In this document: in pieces, positions 27,641 through 36,685 of the stretch
Position numbering within the stretch: position 1 is the first letter of the stretch
Layout of the letters: each line of letters starts with the position of its first letter
NCBI GenBank assembly: GCA_044357345.1
Contig: JBIKPR010000001.1
Location: 36,994 to 100,993, forward strand
DNA length: 64,000 nt
Reading direction: 5' to 3'
Source: JABMMZ01 sp044357345
Lineage (GTDB): Bacteria; Bacteroidota; Bacteroidia; NS11-12g; UBA955
Made by a program: the position numbers and the translations under genes
Notes under the pieces: model-generated
The model's database searches: none
What the model was told of the DNA's origin: nothing
The model's input: only the letters and a program-made list of their open reading frames with translations

Positions 27641-28618
27641 TTGGCTGAAAAGGGATTTGGACATGTCTCCCCAAATCCAATGGTAGGTTGCCTCATCGTG
27701 CAGAATGGAGAAATTATTGGTTCAGGTTATCATAAAGAGTATGGTGGACCTCACGCAGAAGTTAATGCCATAAATGAGGTCAAAGACCCTAGTTTATTGC
27801 ACGGTTCAACCGCATACGTTTCACTTGAACCTTGTTCACATTTTGGCAAAACACCTCCATGTGCTGACTTATTAATTAAGGTTGGCATTAAAAAAGTAGT
27901 CATTGGCAGTTCAGATCCAAATCCGCTTGTTGCTGGACAAGGAATGGAAAAATTAAAACAAGCTGGAATTGAAGTAAAATATTCTGTACTTGAGAATGAA
28001 TGTAAAAAACTCAACAAACGTTTCTTTACTTTTATCAATAAAAAAAGACCCTATATTATTCTGAAATGGGCCGAATCTGCTGATGGATTTATAGGGTCAA
28101 AAGACACCAAACAAATTAGTGGACTTGCAGCACAAAAACGACTGCATAAATGGAGAAGCGAAGAGGATGCTTTTTTGCTTGGAACAAACACCTTGCTTCA
28201 AGATAACCCACAATTGAACACTAGGTTTTGGAAAGGGAAAAACCCTATCAGAATTGCTTTAGATTTTGAACTAAAATCCGAAAACAAACATTTAAAATTC
28301 TACGACCAAAGCCAAAGGAGCATCATACTCAATGGTGTTAAAAATGAAGCCTGCAATGGAATTGAATTTATTAAAATACCAGATCGAAAGATTGAAACGA
28401 TTATAGAAGCACTATACCAGTGTAAAATATCCAGTGTGGTTATTGAAGGTGGTTCACAATTATTAAACAGCTTTATCGATTCAAACTTGTACGATGAAAT
28501 CAGAATTTTGAAATCAAAAAAAATATTTTTAAAAGACGGAATAGCAGCACCCAAAATCGACTTTGTTTCCTCCAGTTCTGAAGACTTATTAGATGATTAT
28601 TTAAATATTTACGAATGA
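27641..28618 (+). CDS. ribD: Bifunctional riboflavin deaminase/reductase RibD (N-terminus uncertain)
   Basis: 325 residues from the TTG at 27641. N-terminal deaminase with zinc site HAEVNA and PCSHFGKTPPCADLLI, C-terminal reductase domain (AESADGFIG, LLGTNTLLQDNPQLN, VVIEGGSQLL). It performs two steps of riboflavin synthesis from GTP. The same frame is open upstream to 27590 and encodes DEKYISKCLALAEKG, which looks like the normal first helix of RibD, yet contains no ATG, GTG or TTG. Real initiation may be at ATA 27599 or ATT 27623, or the base is wrong. The stop overlaps the next ATG (ATGA). Confidence 0.88.
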   Translation: MAEKGFGHVSPNPMVGCLIVQNGEIIGSGYHKEYGGPHAEVNAINEVKDPSLLHGSTAYVSLEPCSHFGKTPPCADLLIKVGIKKVVIGSSDPNPLVAGQGMEKLKQAGIEVKYSVLENECKKLNKRFFTFINKKRPYIILKWAESADGFIGSKDTKQISGLAAQKRLHKWRSEEDAFLLGTNTLLQDNPQLNTRFWKGKNPIRIALDFELKSENKHLKFYDQSQRSIILNGVKNEACNGIEFIKIPDRKIETIIEALYQCKISSVVIEGGSQLLNSFIDSNLYDEIRILKSKKIFLKDGIAAPKIDFVSSSSEDLLDDYLNIYE

Positions 28619-29460
28619 TTTACCTGATACTTTCTGTTGCTTTATCCGCAAGTCTATTCTTGTTTTTTAAATGGTTTGACCTTAAGAAAATCGCTACACT
28701 TCCTGCCATTGCAGGGAACTATATTGCCTGTATAATTACTGGTATAATAATGAACAGGGGTGTTAATTTCGAACAGCTAAACACCAATATTATTTTATCT
28801 AGTTTAGTGCTAGGCATTCTATTTTTTGCAATATTTTATGCCATGGCCTATTCCTCTGCAAAAATAGGCGTTGGCATTAGCAGTGCAGCGTCCAAACTAT
28901 CTTTAATGATTCCTGTTACTTTTGGAGCAATTGTGCTACATGAAACTTTTGGAATATTGAGAATAATCGCCTTATTTTTATCTATTCCAGCTGTTGTATT
29001 AATGACCTATAACAAAGGCGAAAAATGGTCATTAAAAGCCTTACTTATCCCTTTAATTATATTTGTTGGGTCAGGTATTATAGACACATCTCTTAACATC
29101 TTACAAAAGAATTTAAATGGCTCATCACCCTCTAGTGTTATTATCCTTATATTCTCAATGGCTTTGGCAAGCTCTATTGTATTTTCAATGGTCACCAAAA
29201 CAAATCTTAGCAGAGAATACAAAAGTCTTTCACATGGGATAATCCTAGGGATTCCAAATTATTTTTCAGTCCATTTTATGATGCTGGCTCTAGGTTCAGG
29301 TTTATTAAGTTCTGGTCAATTTTATTTGGTAAACAATTCTTTGGTCATGTTATTATCGTTCTTTTTGGCATGGGTGTTTTTTTCCGAAAAAATCAACCTA
29401 TATAAAATGTTAGGAATAGTCATTTCGATAATATCCATTTATTTAATTCTATTTGCTTAA
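28615..29460 (+). CDS. DMT/EamA-type transporter
   Basis: 281 residues, ten predicted membrane helices in two halves as in the drug/metabolite transporter superfamily. Signature-like AKIGVGISSAASKLSLMIPV and LVNNSLVMLLSFFLAWVFFSEKI near the end of each half. Substrate unknown. It overlaps ribD by 4 bp and the next gene by 1 bp, so it is translationally coupled in the ribD-DMT-yigZ unit; a flavin-related substrate is possible but unsupported. Confidence 0.8.
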   Translation: MIYLILSVALSASLFLFFKWFDLKKIATLPAIAGNYIACIITGIIMNRGVNFEQLNTNIILSSLVLGILFFAIFYAMAYSSAKIGVGISSAASKLSLMIPVTFGAIVLHETFGILRIIALFLSIPAVVLMTYNKGEKWSLKALLIPLIIFVGSGIIDTSLNILQKNLNGSSPSSVIILIFSMALASSIVFSMVTKTNLSREYKSLSHGIILGIPNYFSVHFMMLALGSGLLSSGQFYLVNNSLVMLLSFFLAWVFFSEKINLYKMLGIVISIISIYLILFA

Positions 29461-30074
29461 TGTTGTTTTCAAGCACCTATAAAATGATTGATTCTTCTTG
29501 CGAATGCTTACACAAAGCAAAGGGAAGTAAATTTTTTGCATACGCTTGGCCAATAAAAACTGAGGCAGAAATAAAGTATCATTTGAATGAGATAAAAGAT
29601 AAATACCCCGATGCAACCCACCATTGCTTTGCTTGGATACTTGGATACGACAAACAAAACTTTAGAACCAACGATGATGGTGAGCCTTCTAACACAGCAG
29701 GGAAGCCAATTTTGAGGCAAATTCAAAGACTTGATTTATGCAATACATTGGTCATTGTTGTGCGATATTTTGGTGGAGCCATGCTCGGAGTTCCAGGTCT
29801 CATAGAGGCATATGGAACCGCAGCTGAAGAATGTCTTGCGCTTGCTAAAATTACAGAATATCCAATACTAGAGAAATATATAGTTTCCTGCCCATTTGGA
29901 ATCGAGAATGAAGTATTTAAATCGTGTAAACAATTCCAAGCCTCATTAACCGTTCTAGCTGAAGAATCATGTTTTTCTGCTGAAATTAAAATACCTTTGC
30001 ATAAAGCGGGTGAATTTAAAAACCATTTGGCACTCAACTATCAAATAAACATTGAATATAAAGGTATAGAATGA
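29460..30074 (+). CDS. YigZ/IMPACT family protein
   Basis: 204 residues. The UPF0029 N-terminal domain shows GSKFFAYAWPI, HHCFAWILG, NDDGEPSNTAGKPIL and VVRYFGGAMLGVPGLIEAYG, the hallmark motifs of the YigZ/IMPACT family, with a smaller ferredoxin-like C-terminal domain. Bacterial members are of uncertain function; the eukaryotic relative IMPACT acts in translational control. It is coupled by overlapping start/stop codons to the flanking genes. Confidence 0.9.
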   Translation: MLFSSTYKMIDSSCECLHKAKGSKFFAYAWPIKTEAEIKYHLNEIKDKYPDATHHCFAWILGYDKQNFRTNDDGEPSNTAGKPILRQIQRLDLCNTLVIVVRYFGGAMLGVPGLIEAYGTAAEECLALAKITEYPILEKYIVSCPFGIENEVFKSCKQFQASLTVLAEESCFSAEIKIPLHKAGEFKNHLALNYQINIEYKGIE

Positions 30075-32479
30075 TTAAAAAACTAAGTGTTGTATTATTT
30101 CTAATTTGCAAAAGCATCTTGTCCTTTGCGCAAAGCAATGACTACTTTAATTTAAAAGACGTTAAAACATACCGCTTCGACCACCTTGAACTAAACACGC
30201 CGAAGGCAATAGATCAATTTATTCAAAGTCCTAGTGATTATAATTTCATTGAAGCTCTAAAAATTAACCAAACCGATCGATTAAATGAGATAATTACCAA
30301 AACAGGTGTTGGAGAAATTGTAAAGGAACTCAATTTAATTGATTACCACGGTGACTTCAATACCAATACTTTTGATTCTTGCTCAGGAATTGAAATCCTT
30401 CACATTAGTATTAATGAAGATAAACTTGATGCCTTAAAATTTATCAGCAAGATTAAAAACCTTGAAACACTGTATATTTATATTCTTGGCAAGCCTGAAA
30501 ATTTAAGTGCCTTAGAGAATCTCCCAATATTAAAAGAACTGCATATTATTGGTGATTTTCTGCCAAAAGATTTGGCGCAAATTCCAGGTTTTATTCAAAA
30601 ACAAACCTATATGCAAACATTAGGATTAAGCATTGATAGGATTACAGATTTACCAGCAAATATCATTCGATTTAAAACCCTCAGTCGACTAAATTTATAT
30701 GATAACCTTTCAGTGTTTACGAACAAAGGGATAGAGGATTTATCAGAAGAAAAACTAAGCATTCTTTTTAACATCAATTCCGACAACATCAATGCAATTT
30801 CAATTTCATATTTTTCTAACAATGGAAAGCTCATTGATTTTGAAATTGAATATCTGCAAAATTTATACAAAGGTGAAATCGTTCCTCAGCAATTTTATGA
30901 AAATGAAAACGACAAACAAGAAACAGGAAATATCCCATTTACTAAAGAATTTGTTCCCGATTTTGGGAACAGCCCTGAATTCAGCAAACCTTATCCTAAA
31001 ATTTCACCAAACACAGAATACTTTACCATTAATCCTTCCACCAACAGCATACTCTTTTCTAACTCTGGCCTAAAACTAAGTATAGCCGCTAATAGTTTTG
31101 TCAATGAAAAAGGAGAGGATATTACTGTCCCTATTTATTTAAAATTAATTCAAATTAACAGTCCAAGTGACATCCTATTTGCCGGCTTAAATTTTAAAAA
31201 TGGAGACCGTCAATTTTGCAACCAATTTTTATTCAACATTCAAGCAACTTGCGAAAAAAGCGCTGCCAAATTGAAAGACGGATTTCAAATTAAAGCGAAT
31301 CTCCCTGTAAACAGTGACAGTGCACTAACTTATTTTTTCGACTATGAATCAAATACTTGGCAGGACCTCAATTTTTACAACCAAATATTTGCAGCAAACT
31401 TCACCGCCATTGATTTTTACAAAATCGAAAATGGAAACCAATGTAATTCCTATTACCAGTTTGATACCAGTTCATTTAAACAACGCTTTTTCGGTAAACA
31501 CAATATTGTTTTAAGTGATAAAGAAAACAACAGCCAATTGGTTTTTAAAAGCCAAACATTCTATACCGATTTAGATAGAACTTGGAACAAAGACTTTAAC
31601 AGCAATGGTAATCTTAAAGGCCTCAAAATCAAAAAGGGAAAGTCCTATATTAAAATCCAAAAAGTAATTCCAAAAGTTAGAAATAAAGAGCGTCAATACT
31701 TTAAAGTATTAGATAAAACCGAGCAGGAAATATTTGCTGAATTAAAAGCATTCAAAGCCATTAATTTTAATACCATTGTTAATGCTGATAACAAGAAGGA
31801 GTTTAACGAAACTTATATTAAAAACACCAAATATTTTGATGTTCAGATCCATTACACCAAGGGCAAAGAATACTGTGAAATCAACATTAAAACAATTGAT
31901 GGATTTAAACGTCTGCAAGCATTTATAACAGATACCGACAATAAAAAAATTCTTAAAAAGCAAATCAGCAAATTCGCAAAAGCTTATAAAAATTATTTAC
32001 ATATTCGCGCCAAAAGAGAATTGGAATTTAATGCCTTAAATAAAGCAAGATTTGCAGAATTCAAAGCCTTCAGCAACGAGAGAATAAAAGAGCTTCAAAA
32101 GGACAATAAAATATCAGAAATTAAAATCCACCAGCTTGGCACCTTTGGATTTCTATTTGATAAATCCCCTATATTTTCAACTAACATTATTGCCCAATAC
32201 ACCGATGAAACTGGTTTACCTATAGATGTTAAAAATCTATTTTTAATTGACAGCCGTTACAATTCAGTGTTTAAATTACAAGTTGGGAACATCTCCTTTG
32301 ATCCTAGCAACGTTTCTTGCATCGTAGCTACAGATTATTCAGGAAATTTATATTACGCCAATAAAAGCGATATTTCAGCCTCAAATTTGAGCAACAATTC
32401 GCTTATTTACATCAAACTAAAAAAGTTAAGTCCCAATTTAAGCAATATTAATTTATTCAATTTATTGCTTAAAAACTAG
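30071..32479 (+). CDS. Secreted protein with LRR-like N-terminal part and a beta-sandwich domain, function unknown
   Basis: 802 residues with a signal peptide (MIKKLSVVLFLI, ending SFAQ). Residues about 85-230 carry leucine-rich-repeat-like units (IKNLETLYIYILG, LPILKELHIIG, FKTLSRLNLYDN). Around residues 330-440 a strand-rich module LKLSIAANSFVNEKGEDITVPI...GLNFKNGDRQF resembles a domain common in Bacteroidota surface proteins. The C-terminal third is lysine-rich and helical. No sorting domain. Starts inside the yigZ stop (4-bp overlap), ends one base from the convergent neighbour. Confidence 0.7.
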   Translation: MIKKLSVVLFLICKSILSFAQSNDYFNLKDVKTYRFDHLELNTPKAIDQFIQSPSDYNFIEALKINQTDRLNEIITKTGVGEIVKELNLIDYHGDFNTNTFDSCSGIEILHISINEDKLDALKFISKIKNLETLYIYILGKPENLSALENLPILKELHIIGDFLPKDLAQIPGFIQKQTYMQTLGLSIDRITDLPANIIRFKTLSRLNLYDNLSVFTNKGIEDLSEEKLSILFNINSDNINAISISYFSNNGKLIDFEIEYLQNLYKGEIVPQQFYENENDKQETGNIPFTKEFVPDFGNSPEFSKPYPKISPNTEYFTINPSTNSILFSNSGLKLSIAANSFVNEKGEDITVPIYLKLIQINSPSDILFAGLNFKNGDRQFCNQFLFNIQATCEKSAAKLKDGFQIKANLPVNSDSALTYFFDYESNTWQDLNFYNQIFAANFTAIDFYKIENGNQCNSYYQFDTSSFKQRFFGKHNIVLSDKENNSQLVFKSQTFYTDLDRTWNKDFNSNGNLKGLKIKKGKSYIKIQKVIPKVRNKERQYFKVLDKTEQEIFAELKAFKAINFNTIVNADNKKEFNETYIKNTKYFDVQIHYTKGKEYCEINIKTIDGFKRLQAFITDTDNKKILKKQISKFAKAYKNYLHIRAKRELEFNALNKARFAEFKAFSNERIKELQKDNKISEIKIHQLGTFGFLFDKSPIFSTNIIAQYTDETGLPIDVKNLFLIDSRYNSVFKLQVGNISFDPSNVSCIVATDYSGNLYYANKSDISASNLSNNSLIYIKLKKLSPNLSNINLFNLLLKN

Positions 32480-32480
32480 T

Positions 32481-33788
32481 TTAGCTAAAGCTTAATGTAA
32501 TCTTGAGGCTATTGGAAAAAACACCATGGTACTCAATTTTTACATAATATGAACCAGGATTTAAATGTTCAGGTATAACTAAAACTTGCCCACTTACACT
32601 TTCTAATTTCTGACTGTATAATACCTTACCACTCATGTCCGTAATATGGAGTATTGGCATAGGTAAATTCAAATTATCACCGCTCACATTGTAGTACAAT
32701 GAAAATTGATTTTTTGCTGGGTTAGGAAAAGGCACACCTATTTCGATTTTGCACATATCCGCTCCAGCTTGATTGAGCAACTCAACAGTTTTCAGACTCT
32801 TCTTATCAGGCTTCGGATTCATTACAAACAGAGGTGTAGGATTCTGTTTTTGATCGCTGTTATCCTTAATAACTAAATAATTTAAATCAAACTTTTTAAG
32901 GGTATCCATTTTACCTAAATTGTAAAAATAAATATCATTTTTATCCCATTGTTCATCATTTAAAACCAATACCAATTGATTGGCCTTTTCAGCCATTCTG
33001 CACTGGGTTATTTTTAAATGCGCTTCAAATTTTTTAACACTATAAACATCTGGCCCAAAGTCCTCTTTAATACTTGAACGTCTCATACAAAACAAAACAT
33101 TCTTCACATCATCACAAGTAAAATAATACCTCAATCCATCAGAAGACAAAAACCCCATTTCTTCACTAAAAGTTGACAGAACAGATTGATAGGTATAAGA
33201 ATTCTCTGCAGTTTTAATATAGTATACAAATTTACCCATTCCGCTTACTGGATCAGAAACTACTGCATAAAGCTTATTAAAATCATCTATAAAACTAAGA
33301 GAGGAAAATGGAGAAAATGCATTATCATCATTGGGAATACTAGGATTATAAAATTTCAATTGAACAGGTTGAGAGAATTGAGTGCTAGAGCCGTTTATCC
33401 TTTTACAATGAAAAACTTCAGAGCTGTTGTTGGTAAAATACAATTCCGTTAAATCTCGACTAAAAAATGACGACAAAATTGAGCCTGTGTAATTTGCAAC
33501 TTGAATCGGAACAGGCACTGACCATACTTGGCTTAAACTGTCTTTATTGGTATAAAACAACCAATGGTATGAATGGTCTGCAGTAAAATACAAATCTCTG
33601 CCATCATCACTTAAAAACGGATAAGCTTCAGCCTTACAATGTGAATTGTATGCAAACTGAAGCAATTCTCTTGTATTGTACTCCTTATTCTCACAGTTAA
33701 TGTCATCGTTAGCATCCAATTTATTGGATACCTGAGCATCAACCGTAAATAAGGAAATGAAGAAACTTAGTAATAGTATATTTTTCAT
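32481..33788 (-). CDS. T9SS-sorted secreted protein with WD40/PD40-like propeller
   Basis: 435 residues. Signal peptide MKNILLLSFFISLF, then propeller-like strands of the PD40 type (AYPFLSDDGRDLYFTAD, FFSRDLTELYFTNN, GFLSSDGLRYYFTCDD). The last about 80 residues form a type A T9SS sorting domain: PFPNPAKNQFSLYY, ITDMSGKVLY, LNPGSYYVKIE. It would be exported by Sec and then moved across the outer membrane by the type IX system with removal of the C-terminal domain. Ligand or enzymatic role unknown. Confidence 0.82.
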   Translation of the reverse strand: MKNILLLSFFISLFTVDAQVSNKLDANDDINCENKEYNTRELLQFAYNSHCKAEAYPFLSDDGRDLYFTADHSYHWLFYTNKDSLSQVWSVPVPIQVANYTGSILSSFFSRDLTELYFTNNSSEVFHCKRINGSSTQFSQPVQLKFYNPSIPNDDNAFSPFSSLSFIDDFNKLYAVVSDPVSGMGKFVYYIKTAENSYTYQSVLSTFSEEMGFLSSDGLRYYFTCDDVKNVLFCMRRSSIKEDFGPDVYSVKKFEAHLKITQCRMAEKANQLVLVLNDEQWDKNDIYFYNLGKMDTLKKFDLNYLVIKDNSDQKQNPTPLFVMNPKPDKKSLKTVELLNQAGADMCKIEIGVPFPNPAKNQFSLYYNVSGDNLNLPMPILHITDMSGKVLYSQKLESVSGQVLVIPEHLNPGSYYVKIEYHGVFSNSLKITLSFS

Positions 33789-33856
33789 AGGCTACTACAA
33801 AATAACGCAATTAAATTAAAGGTAGTATATAAAAAATAAATTGGTCTTGAAGGCTA

Positions 33857-35134
33857 CTAGTTTTTCTCTTCATAGAGTATTTCTTTATCAACTACTTTCA
33901 CCGCAATTCCATCTTTAATTTTTAAATTAATTGCTTCGTATGGCGCTGTAATTACCATCACACCAGGCTTAATTCCTTCGATTATTTTGATATACTTGGT
34001 GTCTTGAATACCAGTTTTAATTGCCTTCTGAACTGCTTTACCATTTTCGACAATAAAAACCACTTCTTCTTTTTCTTCTGGTTTGTCTTTCTTTTCTTTC
34101 ATCGTAATGGATGAAACCGGCACAGCCAAAATACTTACCTCTTGCTTCGTGTATACATGCACTGTTGAGCTCATGCCTGGTCTAAATGGCATTTTACCAT
34201 TGTTCTCATTCATCATCGCTTCATATGATGAACGTAAAATTAAAATCTTCACCTCATATTTGGTCACTTGATCAGTACTCATTGCCGTTGAGCTTTTGGC
34301 GCTATTGGCAACCTGGGTTACAATACCTCTAAACGTTTTACCTAAGTATGCATCTACTTCTATTCCTGCAGAATCTCCAACATCAATGCGCACGATGTCA
34401 TTCTCATTCACATCAACTCTAACTTCCATTCGACTCAAATCTGAGATGCGCATCATTTCGGTACCCGCCATTTGAGCCGTTCCAACAACACGCTCTCCTT
34501 TCTTAGACACCAAGCCAGTAATAACTCCATCAGTTGGCGCTACAACACTTGTGCGGTTGTAAGTCTTTCCTGCCTGATTAACACTTGCCTCTACAGATTC
34601 AGTATTGTATTGTGAAGCTAAGGTCTGCTTTTCAGCAGCTTGAAGTTCTGCCCTTGACATTTCATATTGAGCCTCTGCTGTATTGTACTCTTGTTGACTG
34701 ATTACTTTTTCGTTAAACAACTTCTTTTGCATTTCGAAGTTCTTTCTTTGCAATTCTACATTTGCTTTGGTTCGTGTTAATTGAGCTTGAATATTGGCAG
34801 ACGATGCTTTTGCGTTGTTTAAACCTGCTTTTGCTTGCTCCAATTGGGTTTGATAAATATCAGGGTTGATTCTCACCAACAACTGCCCGCGTTTTACAGT
34901 ATCGCCTTCTCTCACATACAAATCAATAATTTCACCCGATACATCTGGACTTATCTTTACTTCATTTTCTGGATAAATTGTACCGCTGGCAGTTACCTCT
35001 TCGGTTATACTTCGCAACTCTGCTTTCTCTGTAGCTACTTTAATTCCCTTGTTGTCTTTTTTTGTAAAAACCGCCACAAGAATTAATAAAACTGCGACTG
35101 AAGACAGGATGATGATGATTTTTTTTGTTGACAT
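33857..35134 (-). CDS. Efflux periplasmic adaptor subunit (HlyD/MacA-like)
   Basis: 425 residues. N-terminal membrane anchor (about 5-23), a lipoyl-type hairpin (VSGEIIDLYVREGDTVKRGQLLVRI), a long coiled-coil hairpin (about 95-185), second lipoyl half (VVAPTDGVITGLVSKKGERV) and beta-barrel/membrane-proximal domains. It links an inner-membrane pump to an outer-membrane channel. It starts 8 bp after the TolC-like gene. The pump gene that normally follows (MacB-type ABC permease) is absent; a T9SS protein follows instead. Confidence 0.9.
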   Translation of the reverse strand: MSTKKIIIILSSVAVLLILVAVFTKKDNKGIKVATEKAELRSITEEVTASGTIYPENEVKISPDVSGEIIDLYVREGDTVKRGQLLVRINPDIYQTQLEQAKAGLNNAKASSANIQAQLTRTKANVELQRKNFEMQKKLFNEKVISQQEYNTAEAQYEMSRAELQAAEKQTLASQYNTESVEASVNQAGKTYNRTSVVAPTDGVITGLVSKKGERVVGTAQMAGTEMMRISDLSRMEVRVDVNENDIVRIDVGDSAGIEVDAYLGKTFRGIVTQVANSAKSSTAMSTDQVTKYEVKILILRSSYEAMMNENNGKMPFRPGMSSTVHVYTKQEVSILAVPVSSITMKEKKDKPEEKEEVVFIVENGKAVQKAIKTGIQDTKYIKIIEGIKPGVMVITAPYEAINLKIKDGIAVKVVDKEILYEEKN

Positions 35135-35142
35135 TTAAGCGC

Positions 35143-36558
35143 TTATAAATTGATTGGGTTGCCTTTGTAAAATTCTAAAATTAAACCACGAAAAACCAGT
35201 TCATATCTGGATTGAATTTCATTGGATTGTGATTGCAATAAATTATTTTTTGATTGAATAAAATCGTATGAATTTGTTACACCAGCATCGAATCGCTTTT
35301 GAATGTAATCAAAACTCATCTTTTGTGCTTCTACATTGTTTATTGCTGCATCATACTTTGCTTTCGCAGCATTGTAACTGTTCATTGCTGAATTAATTTC
35401 ATTCAGTAAAGTATTTTTAACTTTCAACAAATTTAAATCGCTCAAAGCTTCATTAATTTTTGATTTCTGAATCTGATTTTGAACTTGAAAAGCATTGAAA
35501 ATATTCCAACTCAAACTAATGCCCGCACCTTGTCCTAAGTTATCACTAATCTGTTTGCTGAAAGCTTTTGTGCTTATTTGATAAGAAAATGTTGGCTGAA
35601 CAACCGCTTCGTTATTGGTTTGGGTGTAACCGATTATTTGACTTCCGACAATTGTTGGATTGCTGTAAATCTGAGCACTCTGAGAATACACTGTACTCAA
35701 AGAGCCAAACAAAGATATTGTTGGAAACATGCTCCCTTGTGCGGTGCGGGTTTGGTATTTGGCCGCCTCATTTTGTAGTATTGCAGACTTAATTTGTGGC
35801 ATATTTTCTAATGCAATTTGATACAATTCATTTACTGAAAATGAATTAGAAATAATGTCCATTGAGACAACTGGCATACTCAAATTTAATTCTTGATCAT
35901 TGCCCATTTGCAGCAATGTTTTTAAATTCAACAACGATGCATTCTTAGCATTTATAGCTGTAACAACATTGTATTGTTCATTTGCCAATTGTGCCTTTAG
36001 AGTTAAAAGATTACTTAAATCTGCAGTCCCTGCATCAACCATCTTCTGAGCTTTAATGACCCGCTGTTTGCTTGTTTCAACCTGAAAATTCAAATTCTTG
36101 ATATTTTCCTCAGATTGAATAGCCTGCAAAAAACCATTGGCAACACTTAATGCAATTTGATTTTTAATGGTATAAATATTTTCTTGGGCTGCCTTTTGAG
36201 TCGCACTTGCTCGCTTTATATTGTTTTGTGTTTGAAATCCTCCAAATAGAAGCAAACTGGCATTCAAACTGAAATTGTTTGAGCGTATGGTTTGATTGCT
36301 AAATTGATTGGTAAATCTATCTATGCTTCTACCAAATTGATAATTTTGTCCTGCACTTGCAGATAAACTTGGTAAAATACTTGACTTACTTTGCTTCAGG
36401 TCGATGTTAGAAGATTCACTGTTTAAAATGTATTGACGCACATCCAAGTTATTCATCCAAGCATACTCTATGCATTGCTTTAAACTAAATGTATTGACTT
36501 GTCCAAAAATCTGAGAACAAACAATCAAAAAGCTGGGTAATATAAATTTACGAATCAT
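35143..36558 (-). CDS. TolC family outer-membrane efflux protein
   Basis: 471 residues from the ATG at 36558, which gives a proper signal peptide (MIRKFILPSFLIV, ending IFGQ). Two long helical repeats with the TolC-type pattern (SLKQCIEYAWMNNLDVR, SLLLFGGFQTQNNIKRA, ISLSWNIFNAFQVQNQIQKSK, YDFIQSKNNLLQSQS). It forms the outer-membrane duct for the adaptor encoded 8 bp downstream. Exported compound unknown. Confidence 0.9.
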   Translation of the reverse strand: MIRKFILPSFLIVCSQIFGQVNTFSLKQCIEYAWMNNLDVRQYILNSESSNIDLKQSKSSILPSLSASAGQNYQFGRSIDRFTNQFSNQTIRSNNFSLNASLLLFGGFQTQNNIKRASATQKAAQENIYTIKNQIALSVANGFLQAIQSEENIKNLNFQVETSKQRVIKAQKMVDAGTADLSNLLTLKAQLANEQYNVVTAINAKNASLLNLKTLLQMGNDQELNLSMPVVSMDIISNSFSVNELYQIALENMPQIKSAILQNEAAKYQTRTAQGSMFPTISLFGSLSTVYSQSAQIYSNPTIVGSQIIGYTQTNNEAVVQPTFSYQISTKAFSKQISDNLGQGAGISLSWNIFNAFQVQNQIQKSKINEALSDLNLLKVKNTLLNEINSAMNSYNAAKAKYDAAINNVEAQKMSFDYIQKRFDAGVTNSYDFIQSKNNLLQSQSNEIQSRYELVFRGLILEFYKGNPINL

Positions 36559-36685
36559 ACAGTTCAAGAATATGGGTCAAATTTAGACCAATAAGTCACA
36601 CGACTTGCATTACTTCGATAAAATTCGGTGTGAAACGATAAAAACTCTTGAAATAATTGTTGATTCAAGTGTAATAAGATGGTTT

